Shown piece by piece: positions 16,853 to 25,191 of a stretch of DNA of 33,048 nucleotides (the first letter of the stretch is position 1; every line of letters starts with the position of its first letter). The notes beneath the pieces are model-generated. The model worked only from the letters and a program-made list of their open reading frames with translations. It was not told where the DNA came from and searched no databases. Origin of the DNA: a virus; the IMG/VR virus record IMGVR_UViG_3300001533_000997, positions 1 through 33,048 of that record; one strand, given 5' to 3'. A program made the translations under genes and the position numbers.

Positions 16853-17898
16853 TAACACTATCATATGGTTCTTATGAGGCTACACTACGGGCTGTTGTGC
16901 CTGTTGAAGATGAAAGGCAGTTCGACCAGAGCATGATTGTTCGACGTACCCGTGGAGGCAAGTTGTCTCTTTTCAGGGATTCTGCCTGGCATGACTTTGA
17001 CACCATCCAGATACGCAGCAGGATGAATCAGGACTTGACAGACTTCCGGTCACTGATGGATGCATCGTGGGGTAACATCGTTACGATGGATGTAGAGTAT
17101 CAGGAGGATGGCTGCACGGCGTTCAGCAAGAGGTACACTGGGCTGATCATCACGCCACAGCAGGAGATCATCACACTCCGAGATCTGAGAACGTTTACTC
17201 CATACTCTGCCAACTTCACATCAACCAGTCAGTTAATAACTACTCCTATTGATAGCTCTTTTGGGTTTGGCACAGGAGACTTTACCTTGTCCTTGTGGGT
17301 TAAGAGGCAGAAAACATCGATGGAGTGGATAATGATTAAGCCTGGGTACGTTCATGCCAATCATGGCAGGATGCGCATGGCTGTTGGTGACTCTGTGACC
17401 TATGTTGATTTGGCCATCTGGAATGGATCAAGTACTGTACAGAACTATACCAATGGGACCGCGATTCCTATCAATAGTTGGCACAATGTTGTCATGTCTC
17501 GAGAGAGTGGCACTCTCAAACTGTTCACCAATGGCACCCAACTAGGGACGGTATCAGCACCGAATCCGAGCATCCCTGCCGAGACCCCATTCACATTCGG
17601 TACAGCCTCGTTCGAGGGGAATATAACTAATGTTCTCCTCTACAATACTGCACTATCTGGCAGCCATGTGACTGATCTCTCCAATGGTCTGATACCTGGA
17701 TCACCTATAGCACACTGGCCAATGGATGATGGGCCTGGATCAATAACGCGAGAGACTATCAGTGGACTACACGCTAACAATGCTGGTGTGTCATGGACCA
17801 AGGATGCTCCCTCAGCCCTCTATGATGAAGAGGACCTTGAGTGTGGGGCCTTCGACGTTGCCTTTGAGTTCCTGATTGAGACCGTGGAGGATCTATGA
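16849..17898 (+). CDS. Distal tail protein with inserted LamG-like domain
   Basis: The 349-residue protein begins MITLSYGSYEATLRAVVP and ends CGAFDVAFEFLIETVEDL. The two ends together resemble the entire 119-residue protein encoded next, so I read it as that small tail domain split by an insertion at about residue 118-320. The inserted part has features of a concanavalin A/LamG jelly roll: GFGTGDFTLSLWVKRQ, INSWHNVVMSRESGTLKLFTNG, FGTASFEGNITNVLLYNTAL and a C-terminal HWPMDDGPG. Such domains bind glycans. The product is likely a tail-tip component with a built-in sugar-binding module. Its ATGA overlaps the tape measure stop. Confidence 0.72.
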   Translation: MITLSYGSYEATLRAVVPVEDERQFDQSMIVRRTRGGKLSLFRDSAWHDFDTIQIRSRMNQDLTDFRSLMDASWGNIVTMDVEYQEDGCTAFSKRYTGLIITPQQEIITLRDLRTFTPYSANFTSTSQLITTPIDSSFGFGTGDFTLSLWVKRQKTSMEWIMIKPGYVHANHGRMRMAVGDSVTYVDLAIWNGSSTVQNYTNGTAIPINSWHNVVMSRESGTLKLFTNGTQLGTVSAPNPSIPAETPFTFGTASFEGNITNVLLYNTALSGSHVTDLSNGLIPGSPIAHWPMDDGPGSITRETISGLHANNAGVSWTKDAPSALYDEEDLECGAFDVAFEFLIETVEDL

Positions 17899-18254
17899 TA
17901 ACTTTGTCTCATCCTTATACCACGCCTACCACTACTGTTCAGGCCAGAAATGCTGAGCTTGGCAACAGTGATACTGTGGATCGGAAGCTTATCTTCCGGA
18001 AGAGTATGTCCGGTGATCTACATACTCATGTTGGCACACTATCTCCGAAGAGGCTAGTGGCGACGTTCATCATCACCGGTACAGCCCTGGAAGCTGCCCT
18101 GTTGTCCTTCATCAAAACTGTGAGGCATGATGAATTCAAGTATGTAGACCATGACGGCATCAGTTTCAAATGCAGGTTCCCCATGTCAAACTACACACTG
18201 ACAGGTCATGGGCTGCATACGAGAGTGCTTAGAATAGAGATGGAGGTATCATGA
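17895..18254 (+). CDS. Small distal tail protein, paralogue of the preceding gene
   Basis: The 119-residue product starts MITLSHPYTTPTTTV, uses the same ATGATAAC start context as the gene before, and has matching strand order: a hydrophobic TFIITGTALEAALLSFIKTV segment, a short DHDGISFKCRF hairpin and a final LHTRVLRIEMEV strand. It lacks the inserted LamG-like domain. It overlaps its neighbours by ATGA on both sides. The location after the tape measure and the small beta-rich form fit a ring protein at the distal end of the tail tube, such as lambda gpM-type proteins. No firm family match. Confidence 0.6.
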   Translation: MITLSHPYTTPTTTVQARNAELGNSDTVDRKLIFRKSMSGDLHTHVGTLSPKRLVATFIITGTALEAALLSFIKTVRHDEFKYVDHDGISFKCRFPMSNYTLTGHGLHTRVLRIEMEVS

Positions 18255-18712
18255 ATATTGCAGTAAAGGGAACCTTCTACATGGAGGTGAAGGTTGGGGG
18301 TAAGGTTACCAAGTATCAGTTTGACAATGGCGTGGTCAACGCTGGGAAGAACCATCTCTTGGATACCTTCTTCGGTGGTGAGGCGAAGGGTACCTGGTAC
18401 TTCGGTTTGATAGCCGAGAATCCCGTCCTAGATGCAGCTGATACTCTGGATTCCCATGCTGGCTGGACTGAGTTGACGGACTACATTGGGGACCGGAAAG
18501 AGGTCACTTTTACTGATCCAGCCTCTGCTAGGATCATATCCAGTGATGCCATTCAGTTTGTGATGAATGACACGGTAACCATTGCCGGAGCCTTCATTGC
18601 CAATGCAGAGACAGGTGATACCGGTATCCTTTGGTCCACAGGACTTGTCCTTGCTTTCGAGGCTCCGGACGCCGCTGAGGTCAACGTGAGATATGAATTG
18701 AAGGTCCTGTAG
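18251..18712 (+). CDS. Minor tail structural protein
   Basis: The 153-residue protein is beta-rich, with an opening FYMEVKVGGKVTKYQFDNG, a Gly/Trp-rich GTWYFGLIAEN segment, SHAGWTELTDYIGDRKEVTF, and a closing TGDTGILWSTGLVLAF. This pattern (small-protein strand pairs, ...WTELTDY...R.E.TF..., GDTGILWST) recurs in small structural proteins of many tailed phages, where it is usually annotated as a virion or tail protein of unknown role. It is read from ATG 18251 overlapping the prior stop. The next gene, the large tail-tip protein, follows after one base. Confidence 0.55.
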   Translation: MNIAVKGTFYMEVKVGGKVTKYQFDNGVVNAGKNHLLDTFFGGEAKGTWYFGLIAENPVLDAADTLDSHAGWTELTDYIGDRKEVTFTDPASARIISSDAIQFVMNDTVTIAGAFIANAETGDTGILWSTGLVLAFEAPDAAEVNVRYELKVL

Positions 18713-18713
18713 T

Positions 18714-21700
18714 ATGAAAACAATCCATGCCAATGTACAGACACAAATTGATACAGCCATCGGTACCTCCCCATATACAACCATTGAAATAGGTTGGATA
18801 GGTGGAACTGTAACATATACAGACAATGACAAGATACTGGATGCCTCGACTGTGCAGACCGAGGTCCGCCTCGGCATGATTGGTGAGATGCAGAATGTGT
18901 CAGTGGTCCTGGATGACATTGACGGTAGCCTGAAGGTTAAGTACAATACTGACCAGATCGAGGGACTGCCATGTACCATCTATCAGTCCTTTGGTGGCAT
19001 CTCTGAGAAGGTTCCAATCATCACTGGTCGAATCATCGGGGATATTGTGTGGAGTGAGGGGTCTCGTCAACTGTCATTCAATGTGGAGTCTATCTATGAG
19101 AGTGCAAACATCGGCTATGCCCCAGAGGAGGGTGATGTAGAAAATCTGCATCCTGATGCTGTTGGTGTACCTTGGCCAATTTGTTTTGGGAATGTACTCC
19201 ACTCTCGTGCTGTACAGATTCGGAAGTCTTACAAGGCTACACTATCGAAGCCCTACCGGAGTGTCCAGAACATTATCCACTATGCTAGTGACGACAGCCG
19301 TAGGCCACCAGAGGGCATAAATACTAATGTTCGCATAGGTGGCATCAGATTCAATGGTACATTCTATGGTGAGCAGTTCACTATTGCTGCAAAGAATCTT
19401 CCATACTATACAAATGTGACTATAGCTGATAGGGAAGAGTTTGCAACGGTAGACGGACAGGATGCCTCGATACTCTGGATCAGTGACCCGACCATCAGGC
19501 TAGTAGGACTCTACTGTCTTGTCCAGTTCACAGGGATACCTGGATCTGGGTACATGGTTAACCAGTGTGTATATCAGATGGGTAATAAGTGCTACTTCCT
19601 CAAGACTTGGAGGAAAAAGGGTGAGACTCTAGAGCACCGGATTGACCCACAGGATTACACTCTTTTGGAGGCCGCGCCTCTACCTCGTTCCTCATGGCCG
19701 GAAACCTATCATGCTGATACAGTTGTCAGGAGAAGTGGCAACCGAACATGGTTCATACCCAATGTAGATGTGGTAGTTGCCAGTGCTGCTATGCCACCTG
19801 ATCGATTCTCCATCAAAGAGGGAGCAGAGATCCTTGCGGAGAATACCTTCAGTGACCTCTATGTCGCTAATCTGGTTCAGTCCCTTGAGATCCGCGGTGT
19901 GTATGCTTATCGTTCCATCGAGGGCAAGCGTACTTTCGTGCCGGTACCCATGTCTTACTATACAAAGTATCTGAGCATGTCCTTAGCAGGGCACACCATT
20001 ACTGCATTAGAGGTTGATGACCCTTTGGAGTTTAGATTAGGTGAGAACTGGGAATCCGGTATCTATGTCACATTGAGAAGCAGTATTGGTAATAATATCA
20101 TCCAAGGTCTGTCATGGATGATCAATAACTACACTTCCCTCACACCTGATTCTGCATCTTTCACGGATACTTTCCAGCGAAGTTCTGCCTACCCTGTAGC
20201 ATACACTGTCTATGACCAGCCATCAGCTATCCAGTTGGCTCAGAGGGTAGCCTTCCTTGGTCGCTGTGCAATGGTCATCAGGGACGGAAAGGTCTTTATC
20301 AAGTACCTGTCTAGGGACTGGGATGCAGACATCACTGTTGATGAAACCAATACCGAGTATAAGAGCCTTGAGCTGACCAGTACCCTGACTGAAGATATCA
20401 AGACTCGGCTTCTTGCCAAATGGACTCCAGATGACTCAGATAGGGACGCTTTCACAGAGACCTATGAAAGAAACATTGATAAGTACGGACTGATGGAAGA
20501 GGAGCTAGATGTTTTCATCTACATTGTCCGGAAACTGGTCAGGCAGACAGTGGCCTACTGGGGGTACATGTACTCCAATGCCTGGCGTGAGATCATCCTC
20601 TCCAACTTTCTGGAGACATTACCTATCGACCCTTATGATGTTGCTTCCGTGGATGTAGACGTACTGAGTACAAATGCCATTAAAGGTTTCGTTAGAGCAC
20701 TTTCACATAACACTGAACAACACTCCATCCAGATGAAGGTTCGGCTAGCCTCACTGATGGGTGTATCAACTGGTGGACAACCTATTGAGGACGAGGATGC
20801 CTGGACAGGCGATCCAGATGTATGGAATGGTGATGGTGTTGTGGACGACTCAGATACACCCCCTGAGGATCCAACAGATGGTGTTGAGGAGACTGATGAT
20901 GAAGTGCTCTCTGATCCTTCAGATGATGATCCTTCAACTGATCCAGTAGATCAAGACACAGACACTTACAGCTACCAGATACTTACCAATCAGTCTTTTG
21001 TACGTGGTGTAAGTCAAGCATTGACTGTAGAGGTCCGAGATGATAGTGGGTACATTGCCTGGGATGGATCAGGGACACCACGTATACGCCTCACAGACAG
21101 GACTGATACAGATGATATATTGTATGACTCTACTACTGCACTGGCAAGACTAGATGTACGAAATGGGGTCTGGTCATCAACTGATGTTAATATTGATGAC
21201 GGTGCAGGAGACCAGCTGGCTACCATTGAGGTATCAGGTGGATTATCCATCGGAGGCCAGTACAAGTCTGTTCGGACAGCCAGACTTGCAGTCACGATTA
21301 CCGGGACCGATACAGGGATTACTTGGGTCACCTACCCCCTCTCTGTAACTCGCGGAACGGGGTTCAGCATCTCCCTCACGGATGGACCAGCTGAAACGAG
21401 CAGGCCAATAAGACTGAACTCCACAGACCCGATGGACAAGATTGTAGACACAGATGGTAATGCTGTTACCTCCATCCTCTTTGACTCGGAGGGTGACCAT
21501 GCATCAACATTGGTTATTGTAGGCGGGACGCAAGAAGCTGTAGGCAACTTGGACGTCCTCTCTGTAGGCAATATTCCTGTGTCCAGTCCTGATTTCCCGA
21601 TCACCGGTATTGGTGATCAGGCTATCCAGCAGACCATTGAGACTGATGATGCATACCATTTGAGTGAGCTTGAAATTGACATACAAGAGGATGGGGACTT

Positions 21701-22430
21701 TGATGGGGAATCATTTGACCTGACACTCACGATGACTAAGGGAGGCTCTACTGATACATCCTTCAATGGATGGGTGTTTGTCTTGCTTGTGCCCAAAACA
21801 ATAGGATACAAATCCTTTGGAGACCAGATGCCGGCCCACCCAGCAGGTACACACGCATCTACCTATGCAGAGATCCTGAGTGTATCTACCGACGAGCTTG
21901 ATCACGTGTCAGGATGGACAGCTACCTCATTCTCGGCCTATCTGGTCGAGGGAGAGTGGACCGGGACTCTAGTGATGAATATCAAGATCTTTGGTGAGTA
22001 CTGCCTAGTAGCTGCCTATCAGGATGGTGGATCATTGATTAAGAGCCAGACTTGTCAGACCTCTGGAACAATACCTGACAACCTCTTCGTAACCTTCACT
22101 GGACGCCTCGGTGTTGACAGCACATCATTTCCAGGACTCTGGACGTACTGGGGGAATGATACTGTTGAGTGCATCTGGGATGAAGGATTGAGTGCCTGGA
22201 GATACAGGTTAGTAGAAGCGGGCCTCAATACTGTAACCAAGCAAATACTTATCACAGACGAGGGTGGTGGCATCTTCCAGGTAGAGGTCTATCTGAAGAG
22301 GAACGGGACATCATATGTTGTCACCTCCAGATGGACGAACAGTAGTCCATTTGGATCATTCTCCTTCAGTGACAGGACTGCACCTGCAGGCACGGTAGAT
22401 GAGCTTACTGGAGTGTCAGTTAGTGAATAA
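18714..22430 (+). CDS. Tail tip / central hub protein with C-terminal extension
   Basis: This 1238-residue protein is the largest in the tail module. The N-terminal ~680 residues include VRLGMIGEMQNVSVVLDDIDG, ITGRIIGDIVWSEGSRQLSF, GVPWPICFGNVLHSRAVQI and a beta-rich domain typical of gpJ/gp27-like hub proteins. A very acidic linker (about 688-750, rich in Asp, Glu, Pro and Thr) separates it from a C-terminal ~490 residues of repeating strands, including two Ig-like or carbohydrate-binding-like modules. The C-terminal half is the probable host-recognition part. No chaperone or collagen-like fibre gene follows it, so host contact may rest on this protein and the LamG-bearing tail protein. Confidence 0.75.
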   Translation: MKTIHANVQTQIDTAIGTSPYTTIEIGWIGGTVTYTDNDKILDASTVQTEVRLGMIGEMQNVSVVLDDIDGSLKVKYNTDQIEGLPCTIYQSFGGISEKVPIITGRIIGDIVWSEGSRQLSFNVESIYESANIGYAPEEGDVENLHPDAVGVPWPICFGNVLHSRAVQIRKSYKATLSKPYRSVQNIIHYASDDSRRPPEGINTNVRIGGIRFNGTFYGEQFTIAAKNLPYYTNVTIADREEFATVDGQDASILWISDPTIRLVGLYCLVQFTGIPGSGYMVNQCVYQMGNKCYFLKTWRKKGETLEHRIDPQDYTLLEAAPLPRSSWPETYHADTVVRRSGNRTWFIPNVDVVVASAAMPPDRFSIKEGAEILAENTFSDLYVANLVQSLEIRGVYAYRSIEGKRTFVPVPMSYYTKYLSMSLAGHTITALEVDDPLEFRLGENWESGIYVTLRSSIGNNIIQGLSWMINNYTSLTPDSASFTDTFQRSSAYPVAYTVYDQPSAIQLAQRVAFLGRCAMVIRDGKVFIKYLSRDWDADITVDETNTEYKSLELTSTLTEDIKTRLLAKWTPDDSDRDAFTETYERNIDKYGLMEEELDVFIYIVRKLVRQTVAYWGYMYSNAWREIILSNFLETLPIDPYDVASVDVDVLSTNAIKGFVRALSHNTEQHSIQMKVRLASLMGVSTGGQPIEDEDAWTGDPDVWNGDGVVDDSDTPPEDPTDGVEETDDEVLSDPSDDDPSTDPVDQDTDTYSYQILTNQSFVRGVSQALTVEVRDDSGYIAWDGSGTPRIRLTDRTDTDDILYDSTTALARLDVRNGVWSSTDVNIDDGAGDQLATIEVSGGLSIGGQYKSVRTARLAVTITGTDTGITWVTYPLSVTRGTGFSISLTDGPAETSRPIRLNSTDPMDKIVDTDGNAVTSILFDSEGDHASTLVIVGGTQEAVGNLDVLSVGNIPVSSPDFPITGIGDQAIQQTIETDDAYHLSELEIDIQEDGDFDGESFDLTLTMTKGGSTDTSFNGWVFVLLVPKTIGYKSFGDQMPAHPAGTHASTYAEILSVSTDELDHVSGWTATSFSAYLVEGEWTGTLVMNIKIFGEYCLVAAYQDGGSLIKSQTCQTSGTIPDNLFVTFTGRLGVDSTSFPGLWTYWGNDTVECIWDEGLSAWRYRLVEAGLNTVTKQILITDEGGGIFQVEVYLKRNGTSYVVTSRWTNSSPFGSFSFSDRTAPAGTVDELTGVSVSE

Positions 22431-23376
22431 GGTAATAGGTGACAAGTTACTGCTATCCCGACCTGGGTCTGTAGAGGGTTACGTGCCGACCGGAGATCCT
22501 TTGGTCCTCCAGGTAGCAATACCGGACTGTCGATTCCGTATCTTTCACACTATCCAGCGACCCTGTTGTGGCCCTTTGGGTGTGATGTCCTGTAGTGCAA
22601 AGAAGAAGAGGATAAGGAGACTGGACTGCCAAAAATGCATGATTAGGGAGCCTGGCACCACAAGAGTTGTCAAGGCCAGAAAAGAAGGGAAGAAGGTTAT
22701 GAACAATATCAGACTGTTTGGACAAGGTGCAGCGAAGCGGTGGATCGCCATACGGAGGCCAACGGAAGCAGAATTGGCAGAAGTGAGCAGGTTGGGTCTG
22801 GTCCAGGTTGCTGAGAACCAGTGGATGGAGGGATCACAAGACATCTCTGCTTTTGACCCCTACCGAGAGTGGTTCAATGAAGGAATCTACATCATCTCAA
22901 ACCGTGCCCACTACCTCGGAGCAAAGGATGATGATGTGACTGCTGATGATCTGGTCCAGGATTGGCCTATCTTTACCATCAACTATGCTATTGAGCAGGT
23001 GCCAGCAGAGGCACTGGAAAGAGGGAAAGTGTTTTCTTTCTGGCAGGATAATGTACCTCGGCCTGAGATACCAGAATCAGTGATTAAGGTCTTTGGCACT
23101 CTCGCACAGGAGAAAGGCGAGAAGAATGTCCTCCGAATCAATCCATTAGTCCTCAAACCCACCACATATACCCGCACACCAAAAACCTTACACCTAGCAC
23201 TGACTGTTGGTCAACTGCTTGGCATAAGGTTTTTTCGCATCTTCAATGCCTACATGGGCCACCCAGTCAATCAACAGGTATTAAAAGACCCCCATTTTCG
23301 TGAGTCGGTGATAGACTTCGGCTGTGATCTTGGCATCGATGAGGGCATCATGGGCACCGAAGGTATCGATATTTAG
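22423..23376 (+). CDS. Cysteine-rich tail-module protein of unknown function
   Basis: I chose GTG 22423, which overlaps the hub stop and has GGAG about 9 bases upstream; the in-frame ATG at 22399 lies further inside the hub gene without a clear site. The ~317-residue product has an N-terminal cysteine cluster (RPCCGPLGVMSC, then DCQKC within about 25 residues) that could bind a metal. Mostly helical and strand sequence follows (RWIAIRRPTEAELAEV, DWPIFTINYAIEQVPAEAL). The last 32 residues lie antisense to the conserved end of the convergent exonuclease gene and are probably dispensable. It is the last gene of the tail operon. No family recognised. Confidence 0.65.
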   Translation: MNKVIGDKLLLSRPGSVEGYVPTGDPLVLQVAIPDCRFRIFHTIQRPCCGPLGVMSCSAKKKRIRRLDCQKCMIREPGTTRVVKARKEGKKVMNNIRLFGQGAAKRWIAIRRPTEAELAEVSRLGLVQVAENQWMEGSQDISAFDPYREWFNEGIYIISNRAHYLGAKDDDVTADDLVQDWPIFTINYAIEQVPAEALERGKVFSFWQDNVPRPEIPESVIKVFGTLAQEKGEKNVLRINPLVLKPTTYTRTPKTLHLALTVGQLLGIRFFRIFNAYMGHPVNQQVLKDPHFRESVIDFGCDLGIDEGIMGTEGIDI

Positions 23377-23946
23377 TCTCCGAGCTGTTGCCGTTAGCGT
23401 GAGGTTCACGATATGTACATCCTCATTGTGCATGTCATCACGGTCATTGACAAACAAGCTGGCTGTCATTGTATCCCTCGCTAGAGGACTGAAGAAGAGA
23501 TCATACTCCTCGCGTCCGAGCCACTTAAGGAGGAAGTTTCTGTCATGGGCGTTGAAGTTGTGGCCAAGTGGTATGATTCTCTTCGGCCTACCATACTTTG
23601 ACACAGGTAGCCTCAACTTCTTGTACCATTGATAGAACACCTCTTTGGCCGACTCCACATGAAAACCATGTGCCACTGTTGCCAGATACTTCTTCCTGCT
23701 GATGTGCTTGTAGTCTACACAATCCGGGCTCTCCGGAAGGATATTGATATACAGTGGAGGCACATCTCTCCTCGGCTTGTAAGATTGATCTAAAGGCAGG
23801 ATAGCAAGCTGAAGGATTTCGTGTATCAGAGGGTCAAGCCCTGAGGTCTCCAGGTCTATCGAACAGACCTGGTTCCCATTCCAATGACGGGCCTGATAGT
23901 GGACAACCTTCTCTTTTTCAACCTGATCAACAGTATCTACGCTCAT
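23281..23946 (-). CDS. DEDDh 3'-5' exonuclease (DnaQ-like)
   Basis: The 221-residue protein carries all four DEDDh marks: DLE (Asp31, Glu33) in CSIDLETSGLDP, Asp135 in LGHNFNAHDRNFL, and His199 with Asp204 in GAHDALIDAKITAEVY. It is likely to remove 3' nucleotides from DNA or RNA, for proofreading, repair or nucleotide recycling. It lacks a polymerase domain. Its start overlaps the 81-aa gene by ATGA, and an 18-bp repeat covers its ribosome site (AAGGAGAAGAAGTC). It is the last gene of the leftward operon and meets the tail operon head-on. Confidence 0.92.
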   Translation of the reverse strand: MSVDTVDQVEKEKVVHYQARHWNGNQVCSIDLETSGLDPLIHEILQLAILPLDQSYKPRRDVPPLYINILPESPDCVDYKHISRKKYLATVAHGFHVESAKEVFYQWYKKLRLPVSKYGRPKRIIPLGHNFNAHDRNFLLKWLGREEYDLFFSPLARDTMTASLFVNDRDDMHNEDVHIVNLTLTATARRLNIDTFGAHDALIDAKITAEVYHRLTKMGVF

Positions 23947-23960
23947 GACTTCTTCTCCTT
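23943..23960 (-). repeat. 18-bp ribosome-site repeat, copy 1
   Basis: TCATGACTTCTTCTCCTT occurs here and at 24185-24202. On the minus strand it reads AAGGAGAAGAAGTCATGA, covering the ribosome site and start codon of the exonuclease gene. Confidence 0.95.
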
Positions 23961-24188
23961 TGCAAATGGACTATCAATGGATGCTGATTGTGGCTGCAGT
24001 GGGTGGTTGAAGGTGTGAGTTGTCCACCATAATCTTCCTGTGAAAAGTATCTTAATCCTTTCCCTTACCGTTAACTCCCAACAGGTAACTACCAGGCCGT
24101 TTTCTGTTTTGTGTGCTGGAAGAGGCAGGTACTCTGGCTGATTCTCTGCAAAAACAGTGTTGACATAATCAAATGTTATTGGCTTCAT
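23943..24188 (-). CDS. Conserved 81-aa phage protein
   Basis: The product reads KPITFDYVNTVFAENQPEYL, then PLPAHKTENGLVVTCWELTV, RERIKILFTGRLWW and a PLQPQSAS end. The order PEYLPLPAH, CW.LT.RER.K.LF.GR.W, TFN.PLQPQ is one I associate with a small protein widespread in tailed phages, of unknown role. It overlaps the exonuclease start by ATGA and follows the methylase gene after 12 bases. It has the same ribosome site as the exonuclease gene. Confidence 0.75.
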   Translation of the reverse strand: MKPITFDYVNTVFAENQPEYLPLPAHKTENGLVVTCWELTVRERIKILFTGRLWWTTHTFNHPLQPQSASIDSPFAKEKKS

Positions 24189-24202
24189 GACTTCTTCTCC
24201 TT
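24185..24202 (-). repeat. 18-bp ribosome-site repeat, copy 2
   Basis: Identical to 23943-23960 and in the same orientation. It covers the ribosome site and start of the 81-aa gene and overlaps the end of the upstream methylase gene. Confidence 0.95.
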
Positions 24203-25052
24203 AATCTTTAATCCACAACACTTCCGTAGCCCTACTCCGTCCCTGGCCTAACTTGGTCCCTTCAGACCCTCGTGAGGTCACCAACACTGGATACTCGTAT
24301 CTGTCTGACCAAGGGTACTTGTCATACAGTTCATGTGGGTAGCCACTCACGGCAACAAATCCCTGACACTGAAACACAGTATCCAGGAATCTTTTGTGGT
24401 CAGCCATAGACATGCTGTAACGGTAGGCCCCCAGGTCTGTCAGCAGGTAAGGCGGGTCACAGTAGAAAACTGCCTCCGGTGAATCATAGTACGTCATACA
24501 CTCGTACCAGCCCTGATTCTCCACCTGCACCCTTTTGAAGCGTCGATGCACTTCCCATATCTGTGGGATACGGTTAGTGAGCTTCCCAGCTACTGGTGAT
24601 ATGTCTTTGGCCCGTCCCCAGTTACGACCTACCCCACTGAATGAGTATGACATCATGTACAACCATCGGCCTGCTCGCTCTACAGGATCATTCACATCCT
24701 GCCAGGTCTGCTGACAAAAGATAAAATCCTCTTTGCTGTGGACGGTCATCTCCACCCAGGCAACGAGCTTCCGTGTCAACTCTTCCTCTCTCATACATCG
24801 ATAGAAAGCCACCACACCAGCATATCGGTCATTGAACACCTCCATCTTCGATGGCTTCCTGTTCAGGAGAACAGAAGCAGAGCCTCCGAACGGCTCGATA
24901 TACTTGTCAGTATATGGGAGCATTGGAAGTATCAGGTGCATAGAACGAAGCTTGGAACCGGCATATCCGAAGGGAGCACGGACAAAGCCAGTGGTCCCCT
25001 TCTCAGTCTCCTGATCCAGTTCATCAAATAGATTAGTAAGATTCTTGCTCAT
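24201..25052 (-). CDS. D12-class adenine-N6 DNA methyltransferase (Dam-like), first copy
   Basis: The 283-residue protein uses the D12 order: an AdoMet/N-terminal motif FGYAGSKLRSM, YIEPFGGSASVLLNR and a catalytic motif YCDPPYLL (about residue 196-203), with VAVSGYPHELYD near the end. It methylates adenine in a short site, often GATC. I use ATG 25052 because GGGAG lies about 5 bases upstream; the longer ORF from 25091 overlaps a 52-aa gene. It lies two genes from a second Dam-like gene, so one may serve a different site. No restriction endonuclease is next to it. Confidence 0.9.
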   Translation of the reverse strand: MSKNLTNLFDELDQETEKGTTGFVRAPFGYAGSKLRSMHLILPMLPYTDKYIEPFGGSASVLLNRKPSKMEVFNDRYAGVVAFYRCMREEELTRKLVAWVEMTVHSKEDFIFCQQTWQDVNDPVERAGRWLYMMSYSFSGVGRNWGRAKDISPVAGKLTNRIPQIWEVHRRFKRVQVENQGWYECMTYYDSPEAVFYCDPPYLLTDLGAYRYSMSMADHKRFLDTVFQCQGFVAVSGYPHELYDKYPWSDRYEYPVLVTSRGSEGTKLGQGRSRATEVLWIKD

Positions 25053-25191
25053 CATCACTCCCTTGTTGGTTGAAATCAAACACATGTCCACAATTCACAC
25101 AGACGAGGTAGTCACCATATCCCTCATCAGTCTGCCCTACTCTCTGCTCTATCTGCCCGTCACATTCGGGGCATCTTTCGTCATCAATCAT
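25033..25191 (-). CDS. 52-aa zinc-ribbon protein
   Basis: A short gene fits exactly between the two methylase genes. The ATG at 25191 overlaps the upstream methylase stop (ATGA), with GAGG before it, and the TAA ends inside the next methylase's start region. The product has CPEC near residues 7-10 and CVNCGHVF near 31-38, a four-cysteine zinc ribbon, with an acidic C-terminus. Such ribbons bind nucleic acid or a partner protein. It may act with the methylases, but that is inferred from position only. I deduced it by translating the minus strand by hand. Confidence 0.8.
   Translation of the reverse strand: MIDDERCPECDGQIEQRVGQTDEGYGDYLVCVNCGHVFDFNQQGSDDEQESY

Noticed and set aside
23324-23632. 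Plus-strand ORF over the exonuclease gene
   Set aside because: Antisense of conserved DEDDh sequence; no ribosome site.
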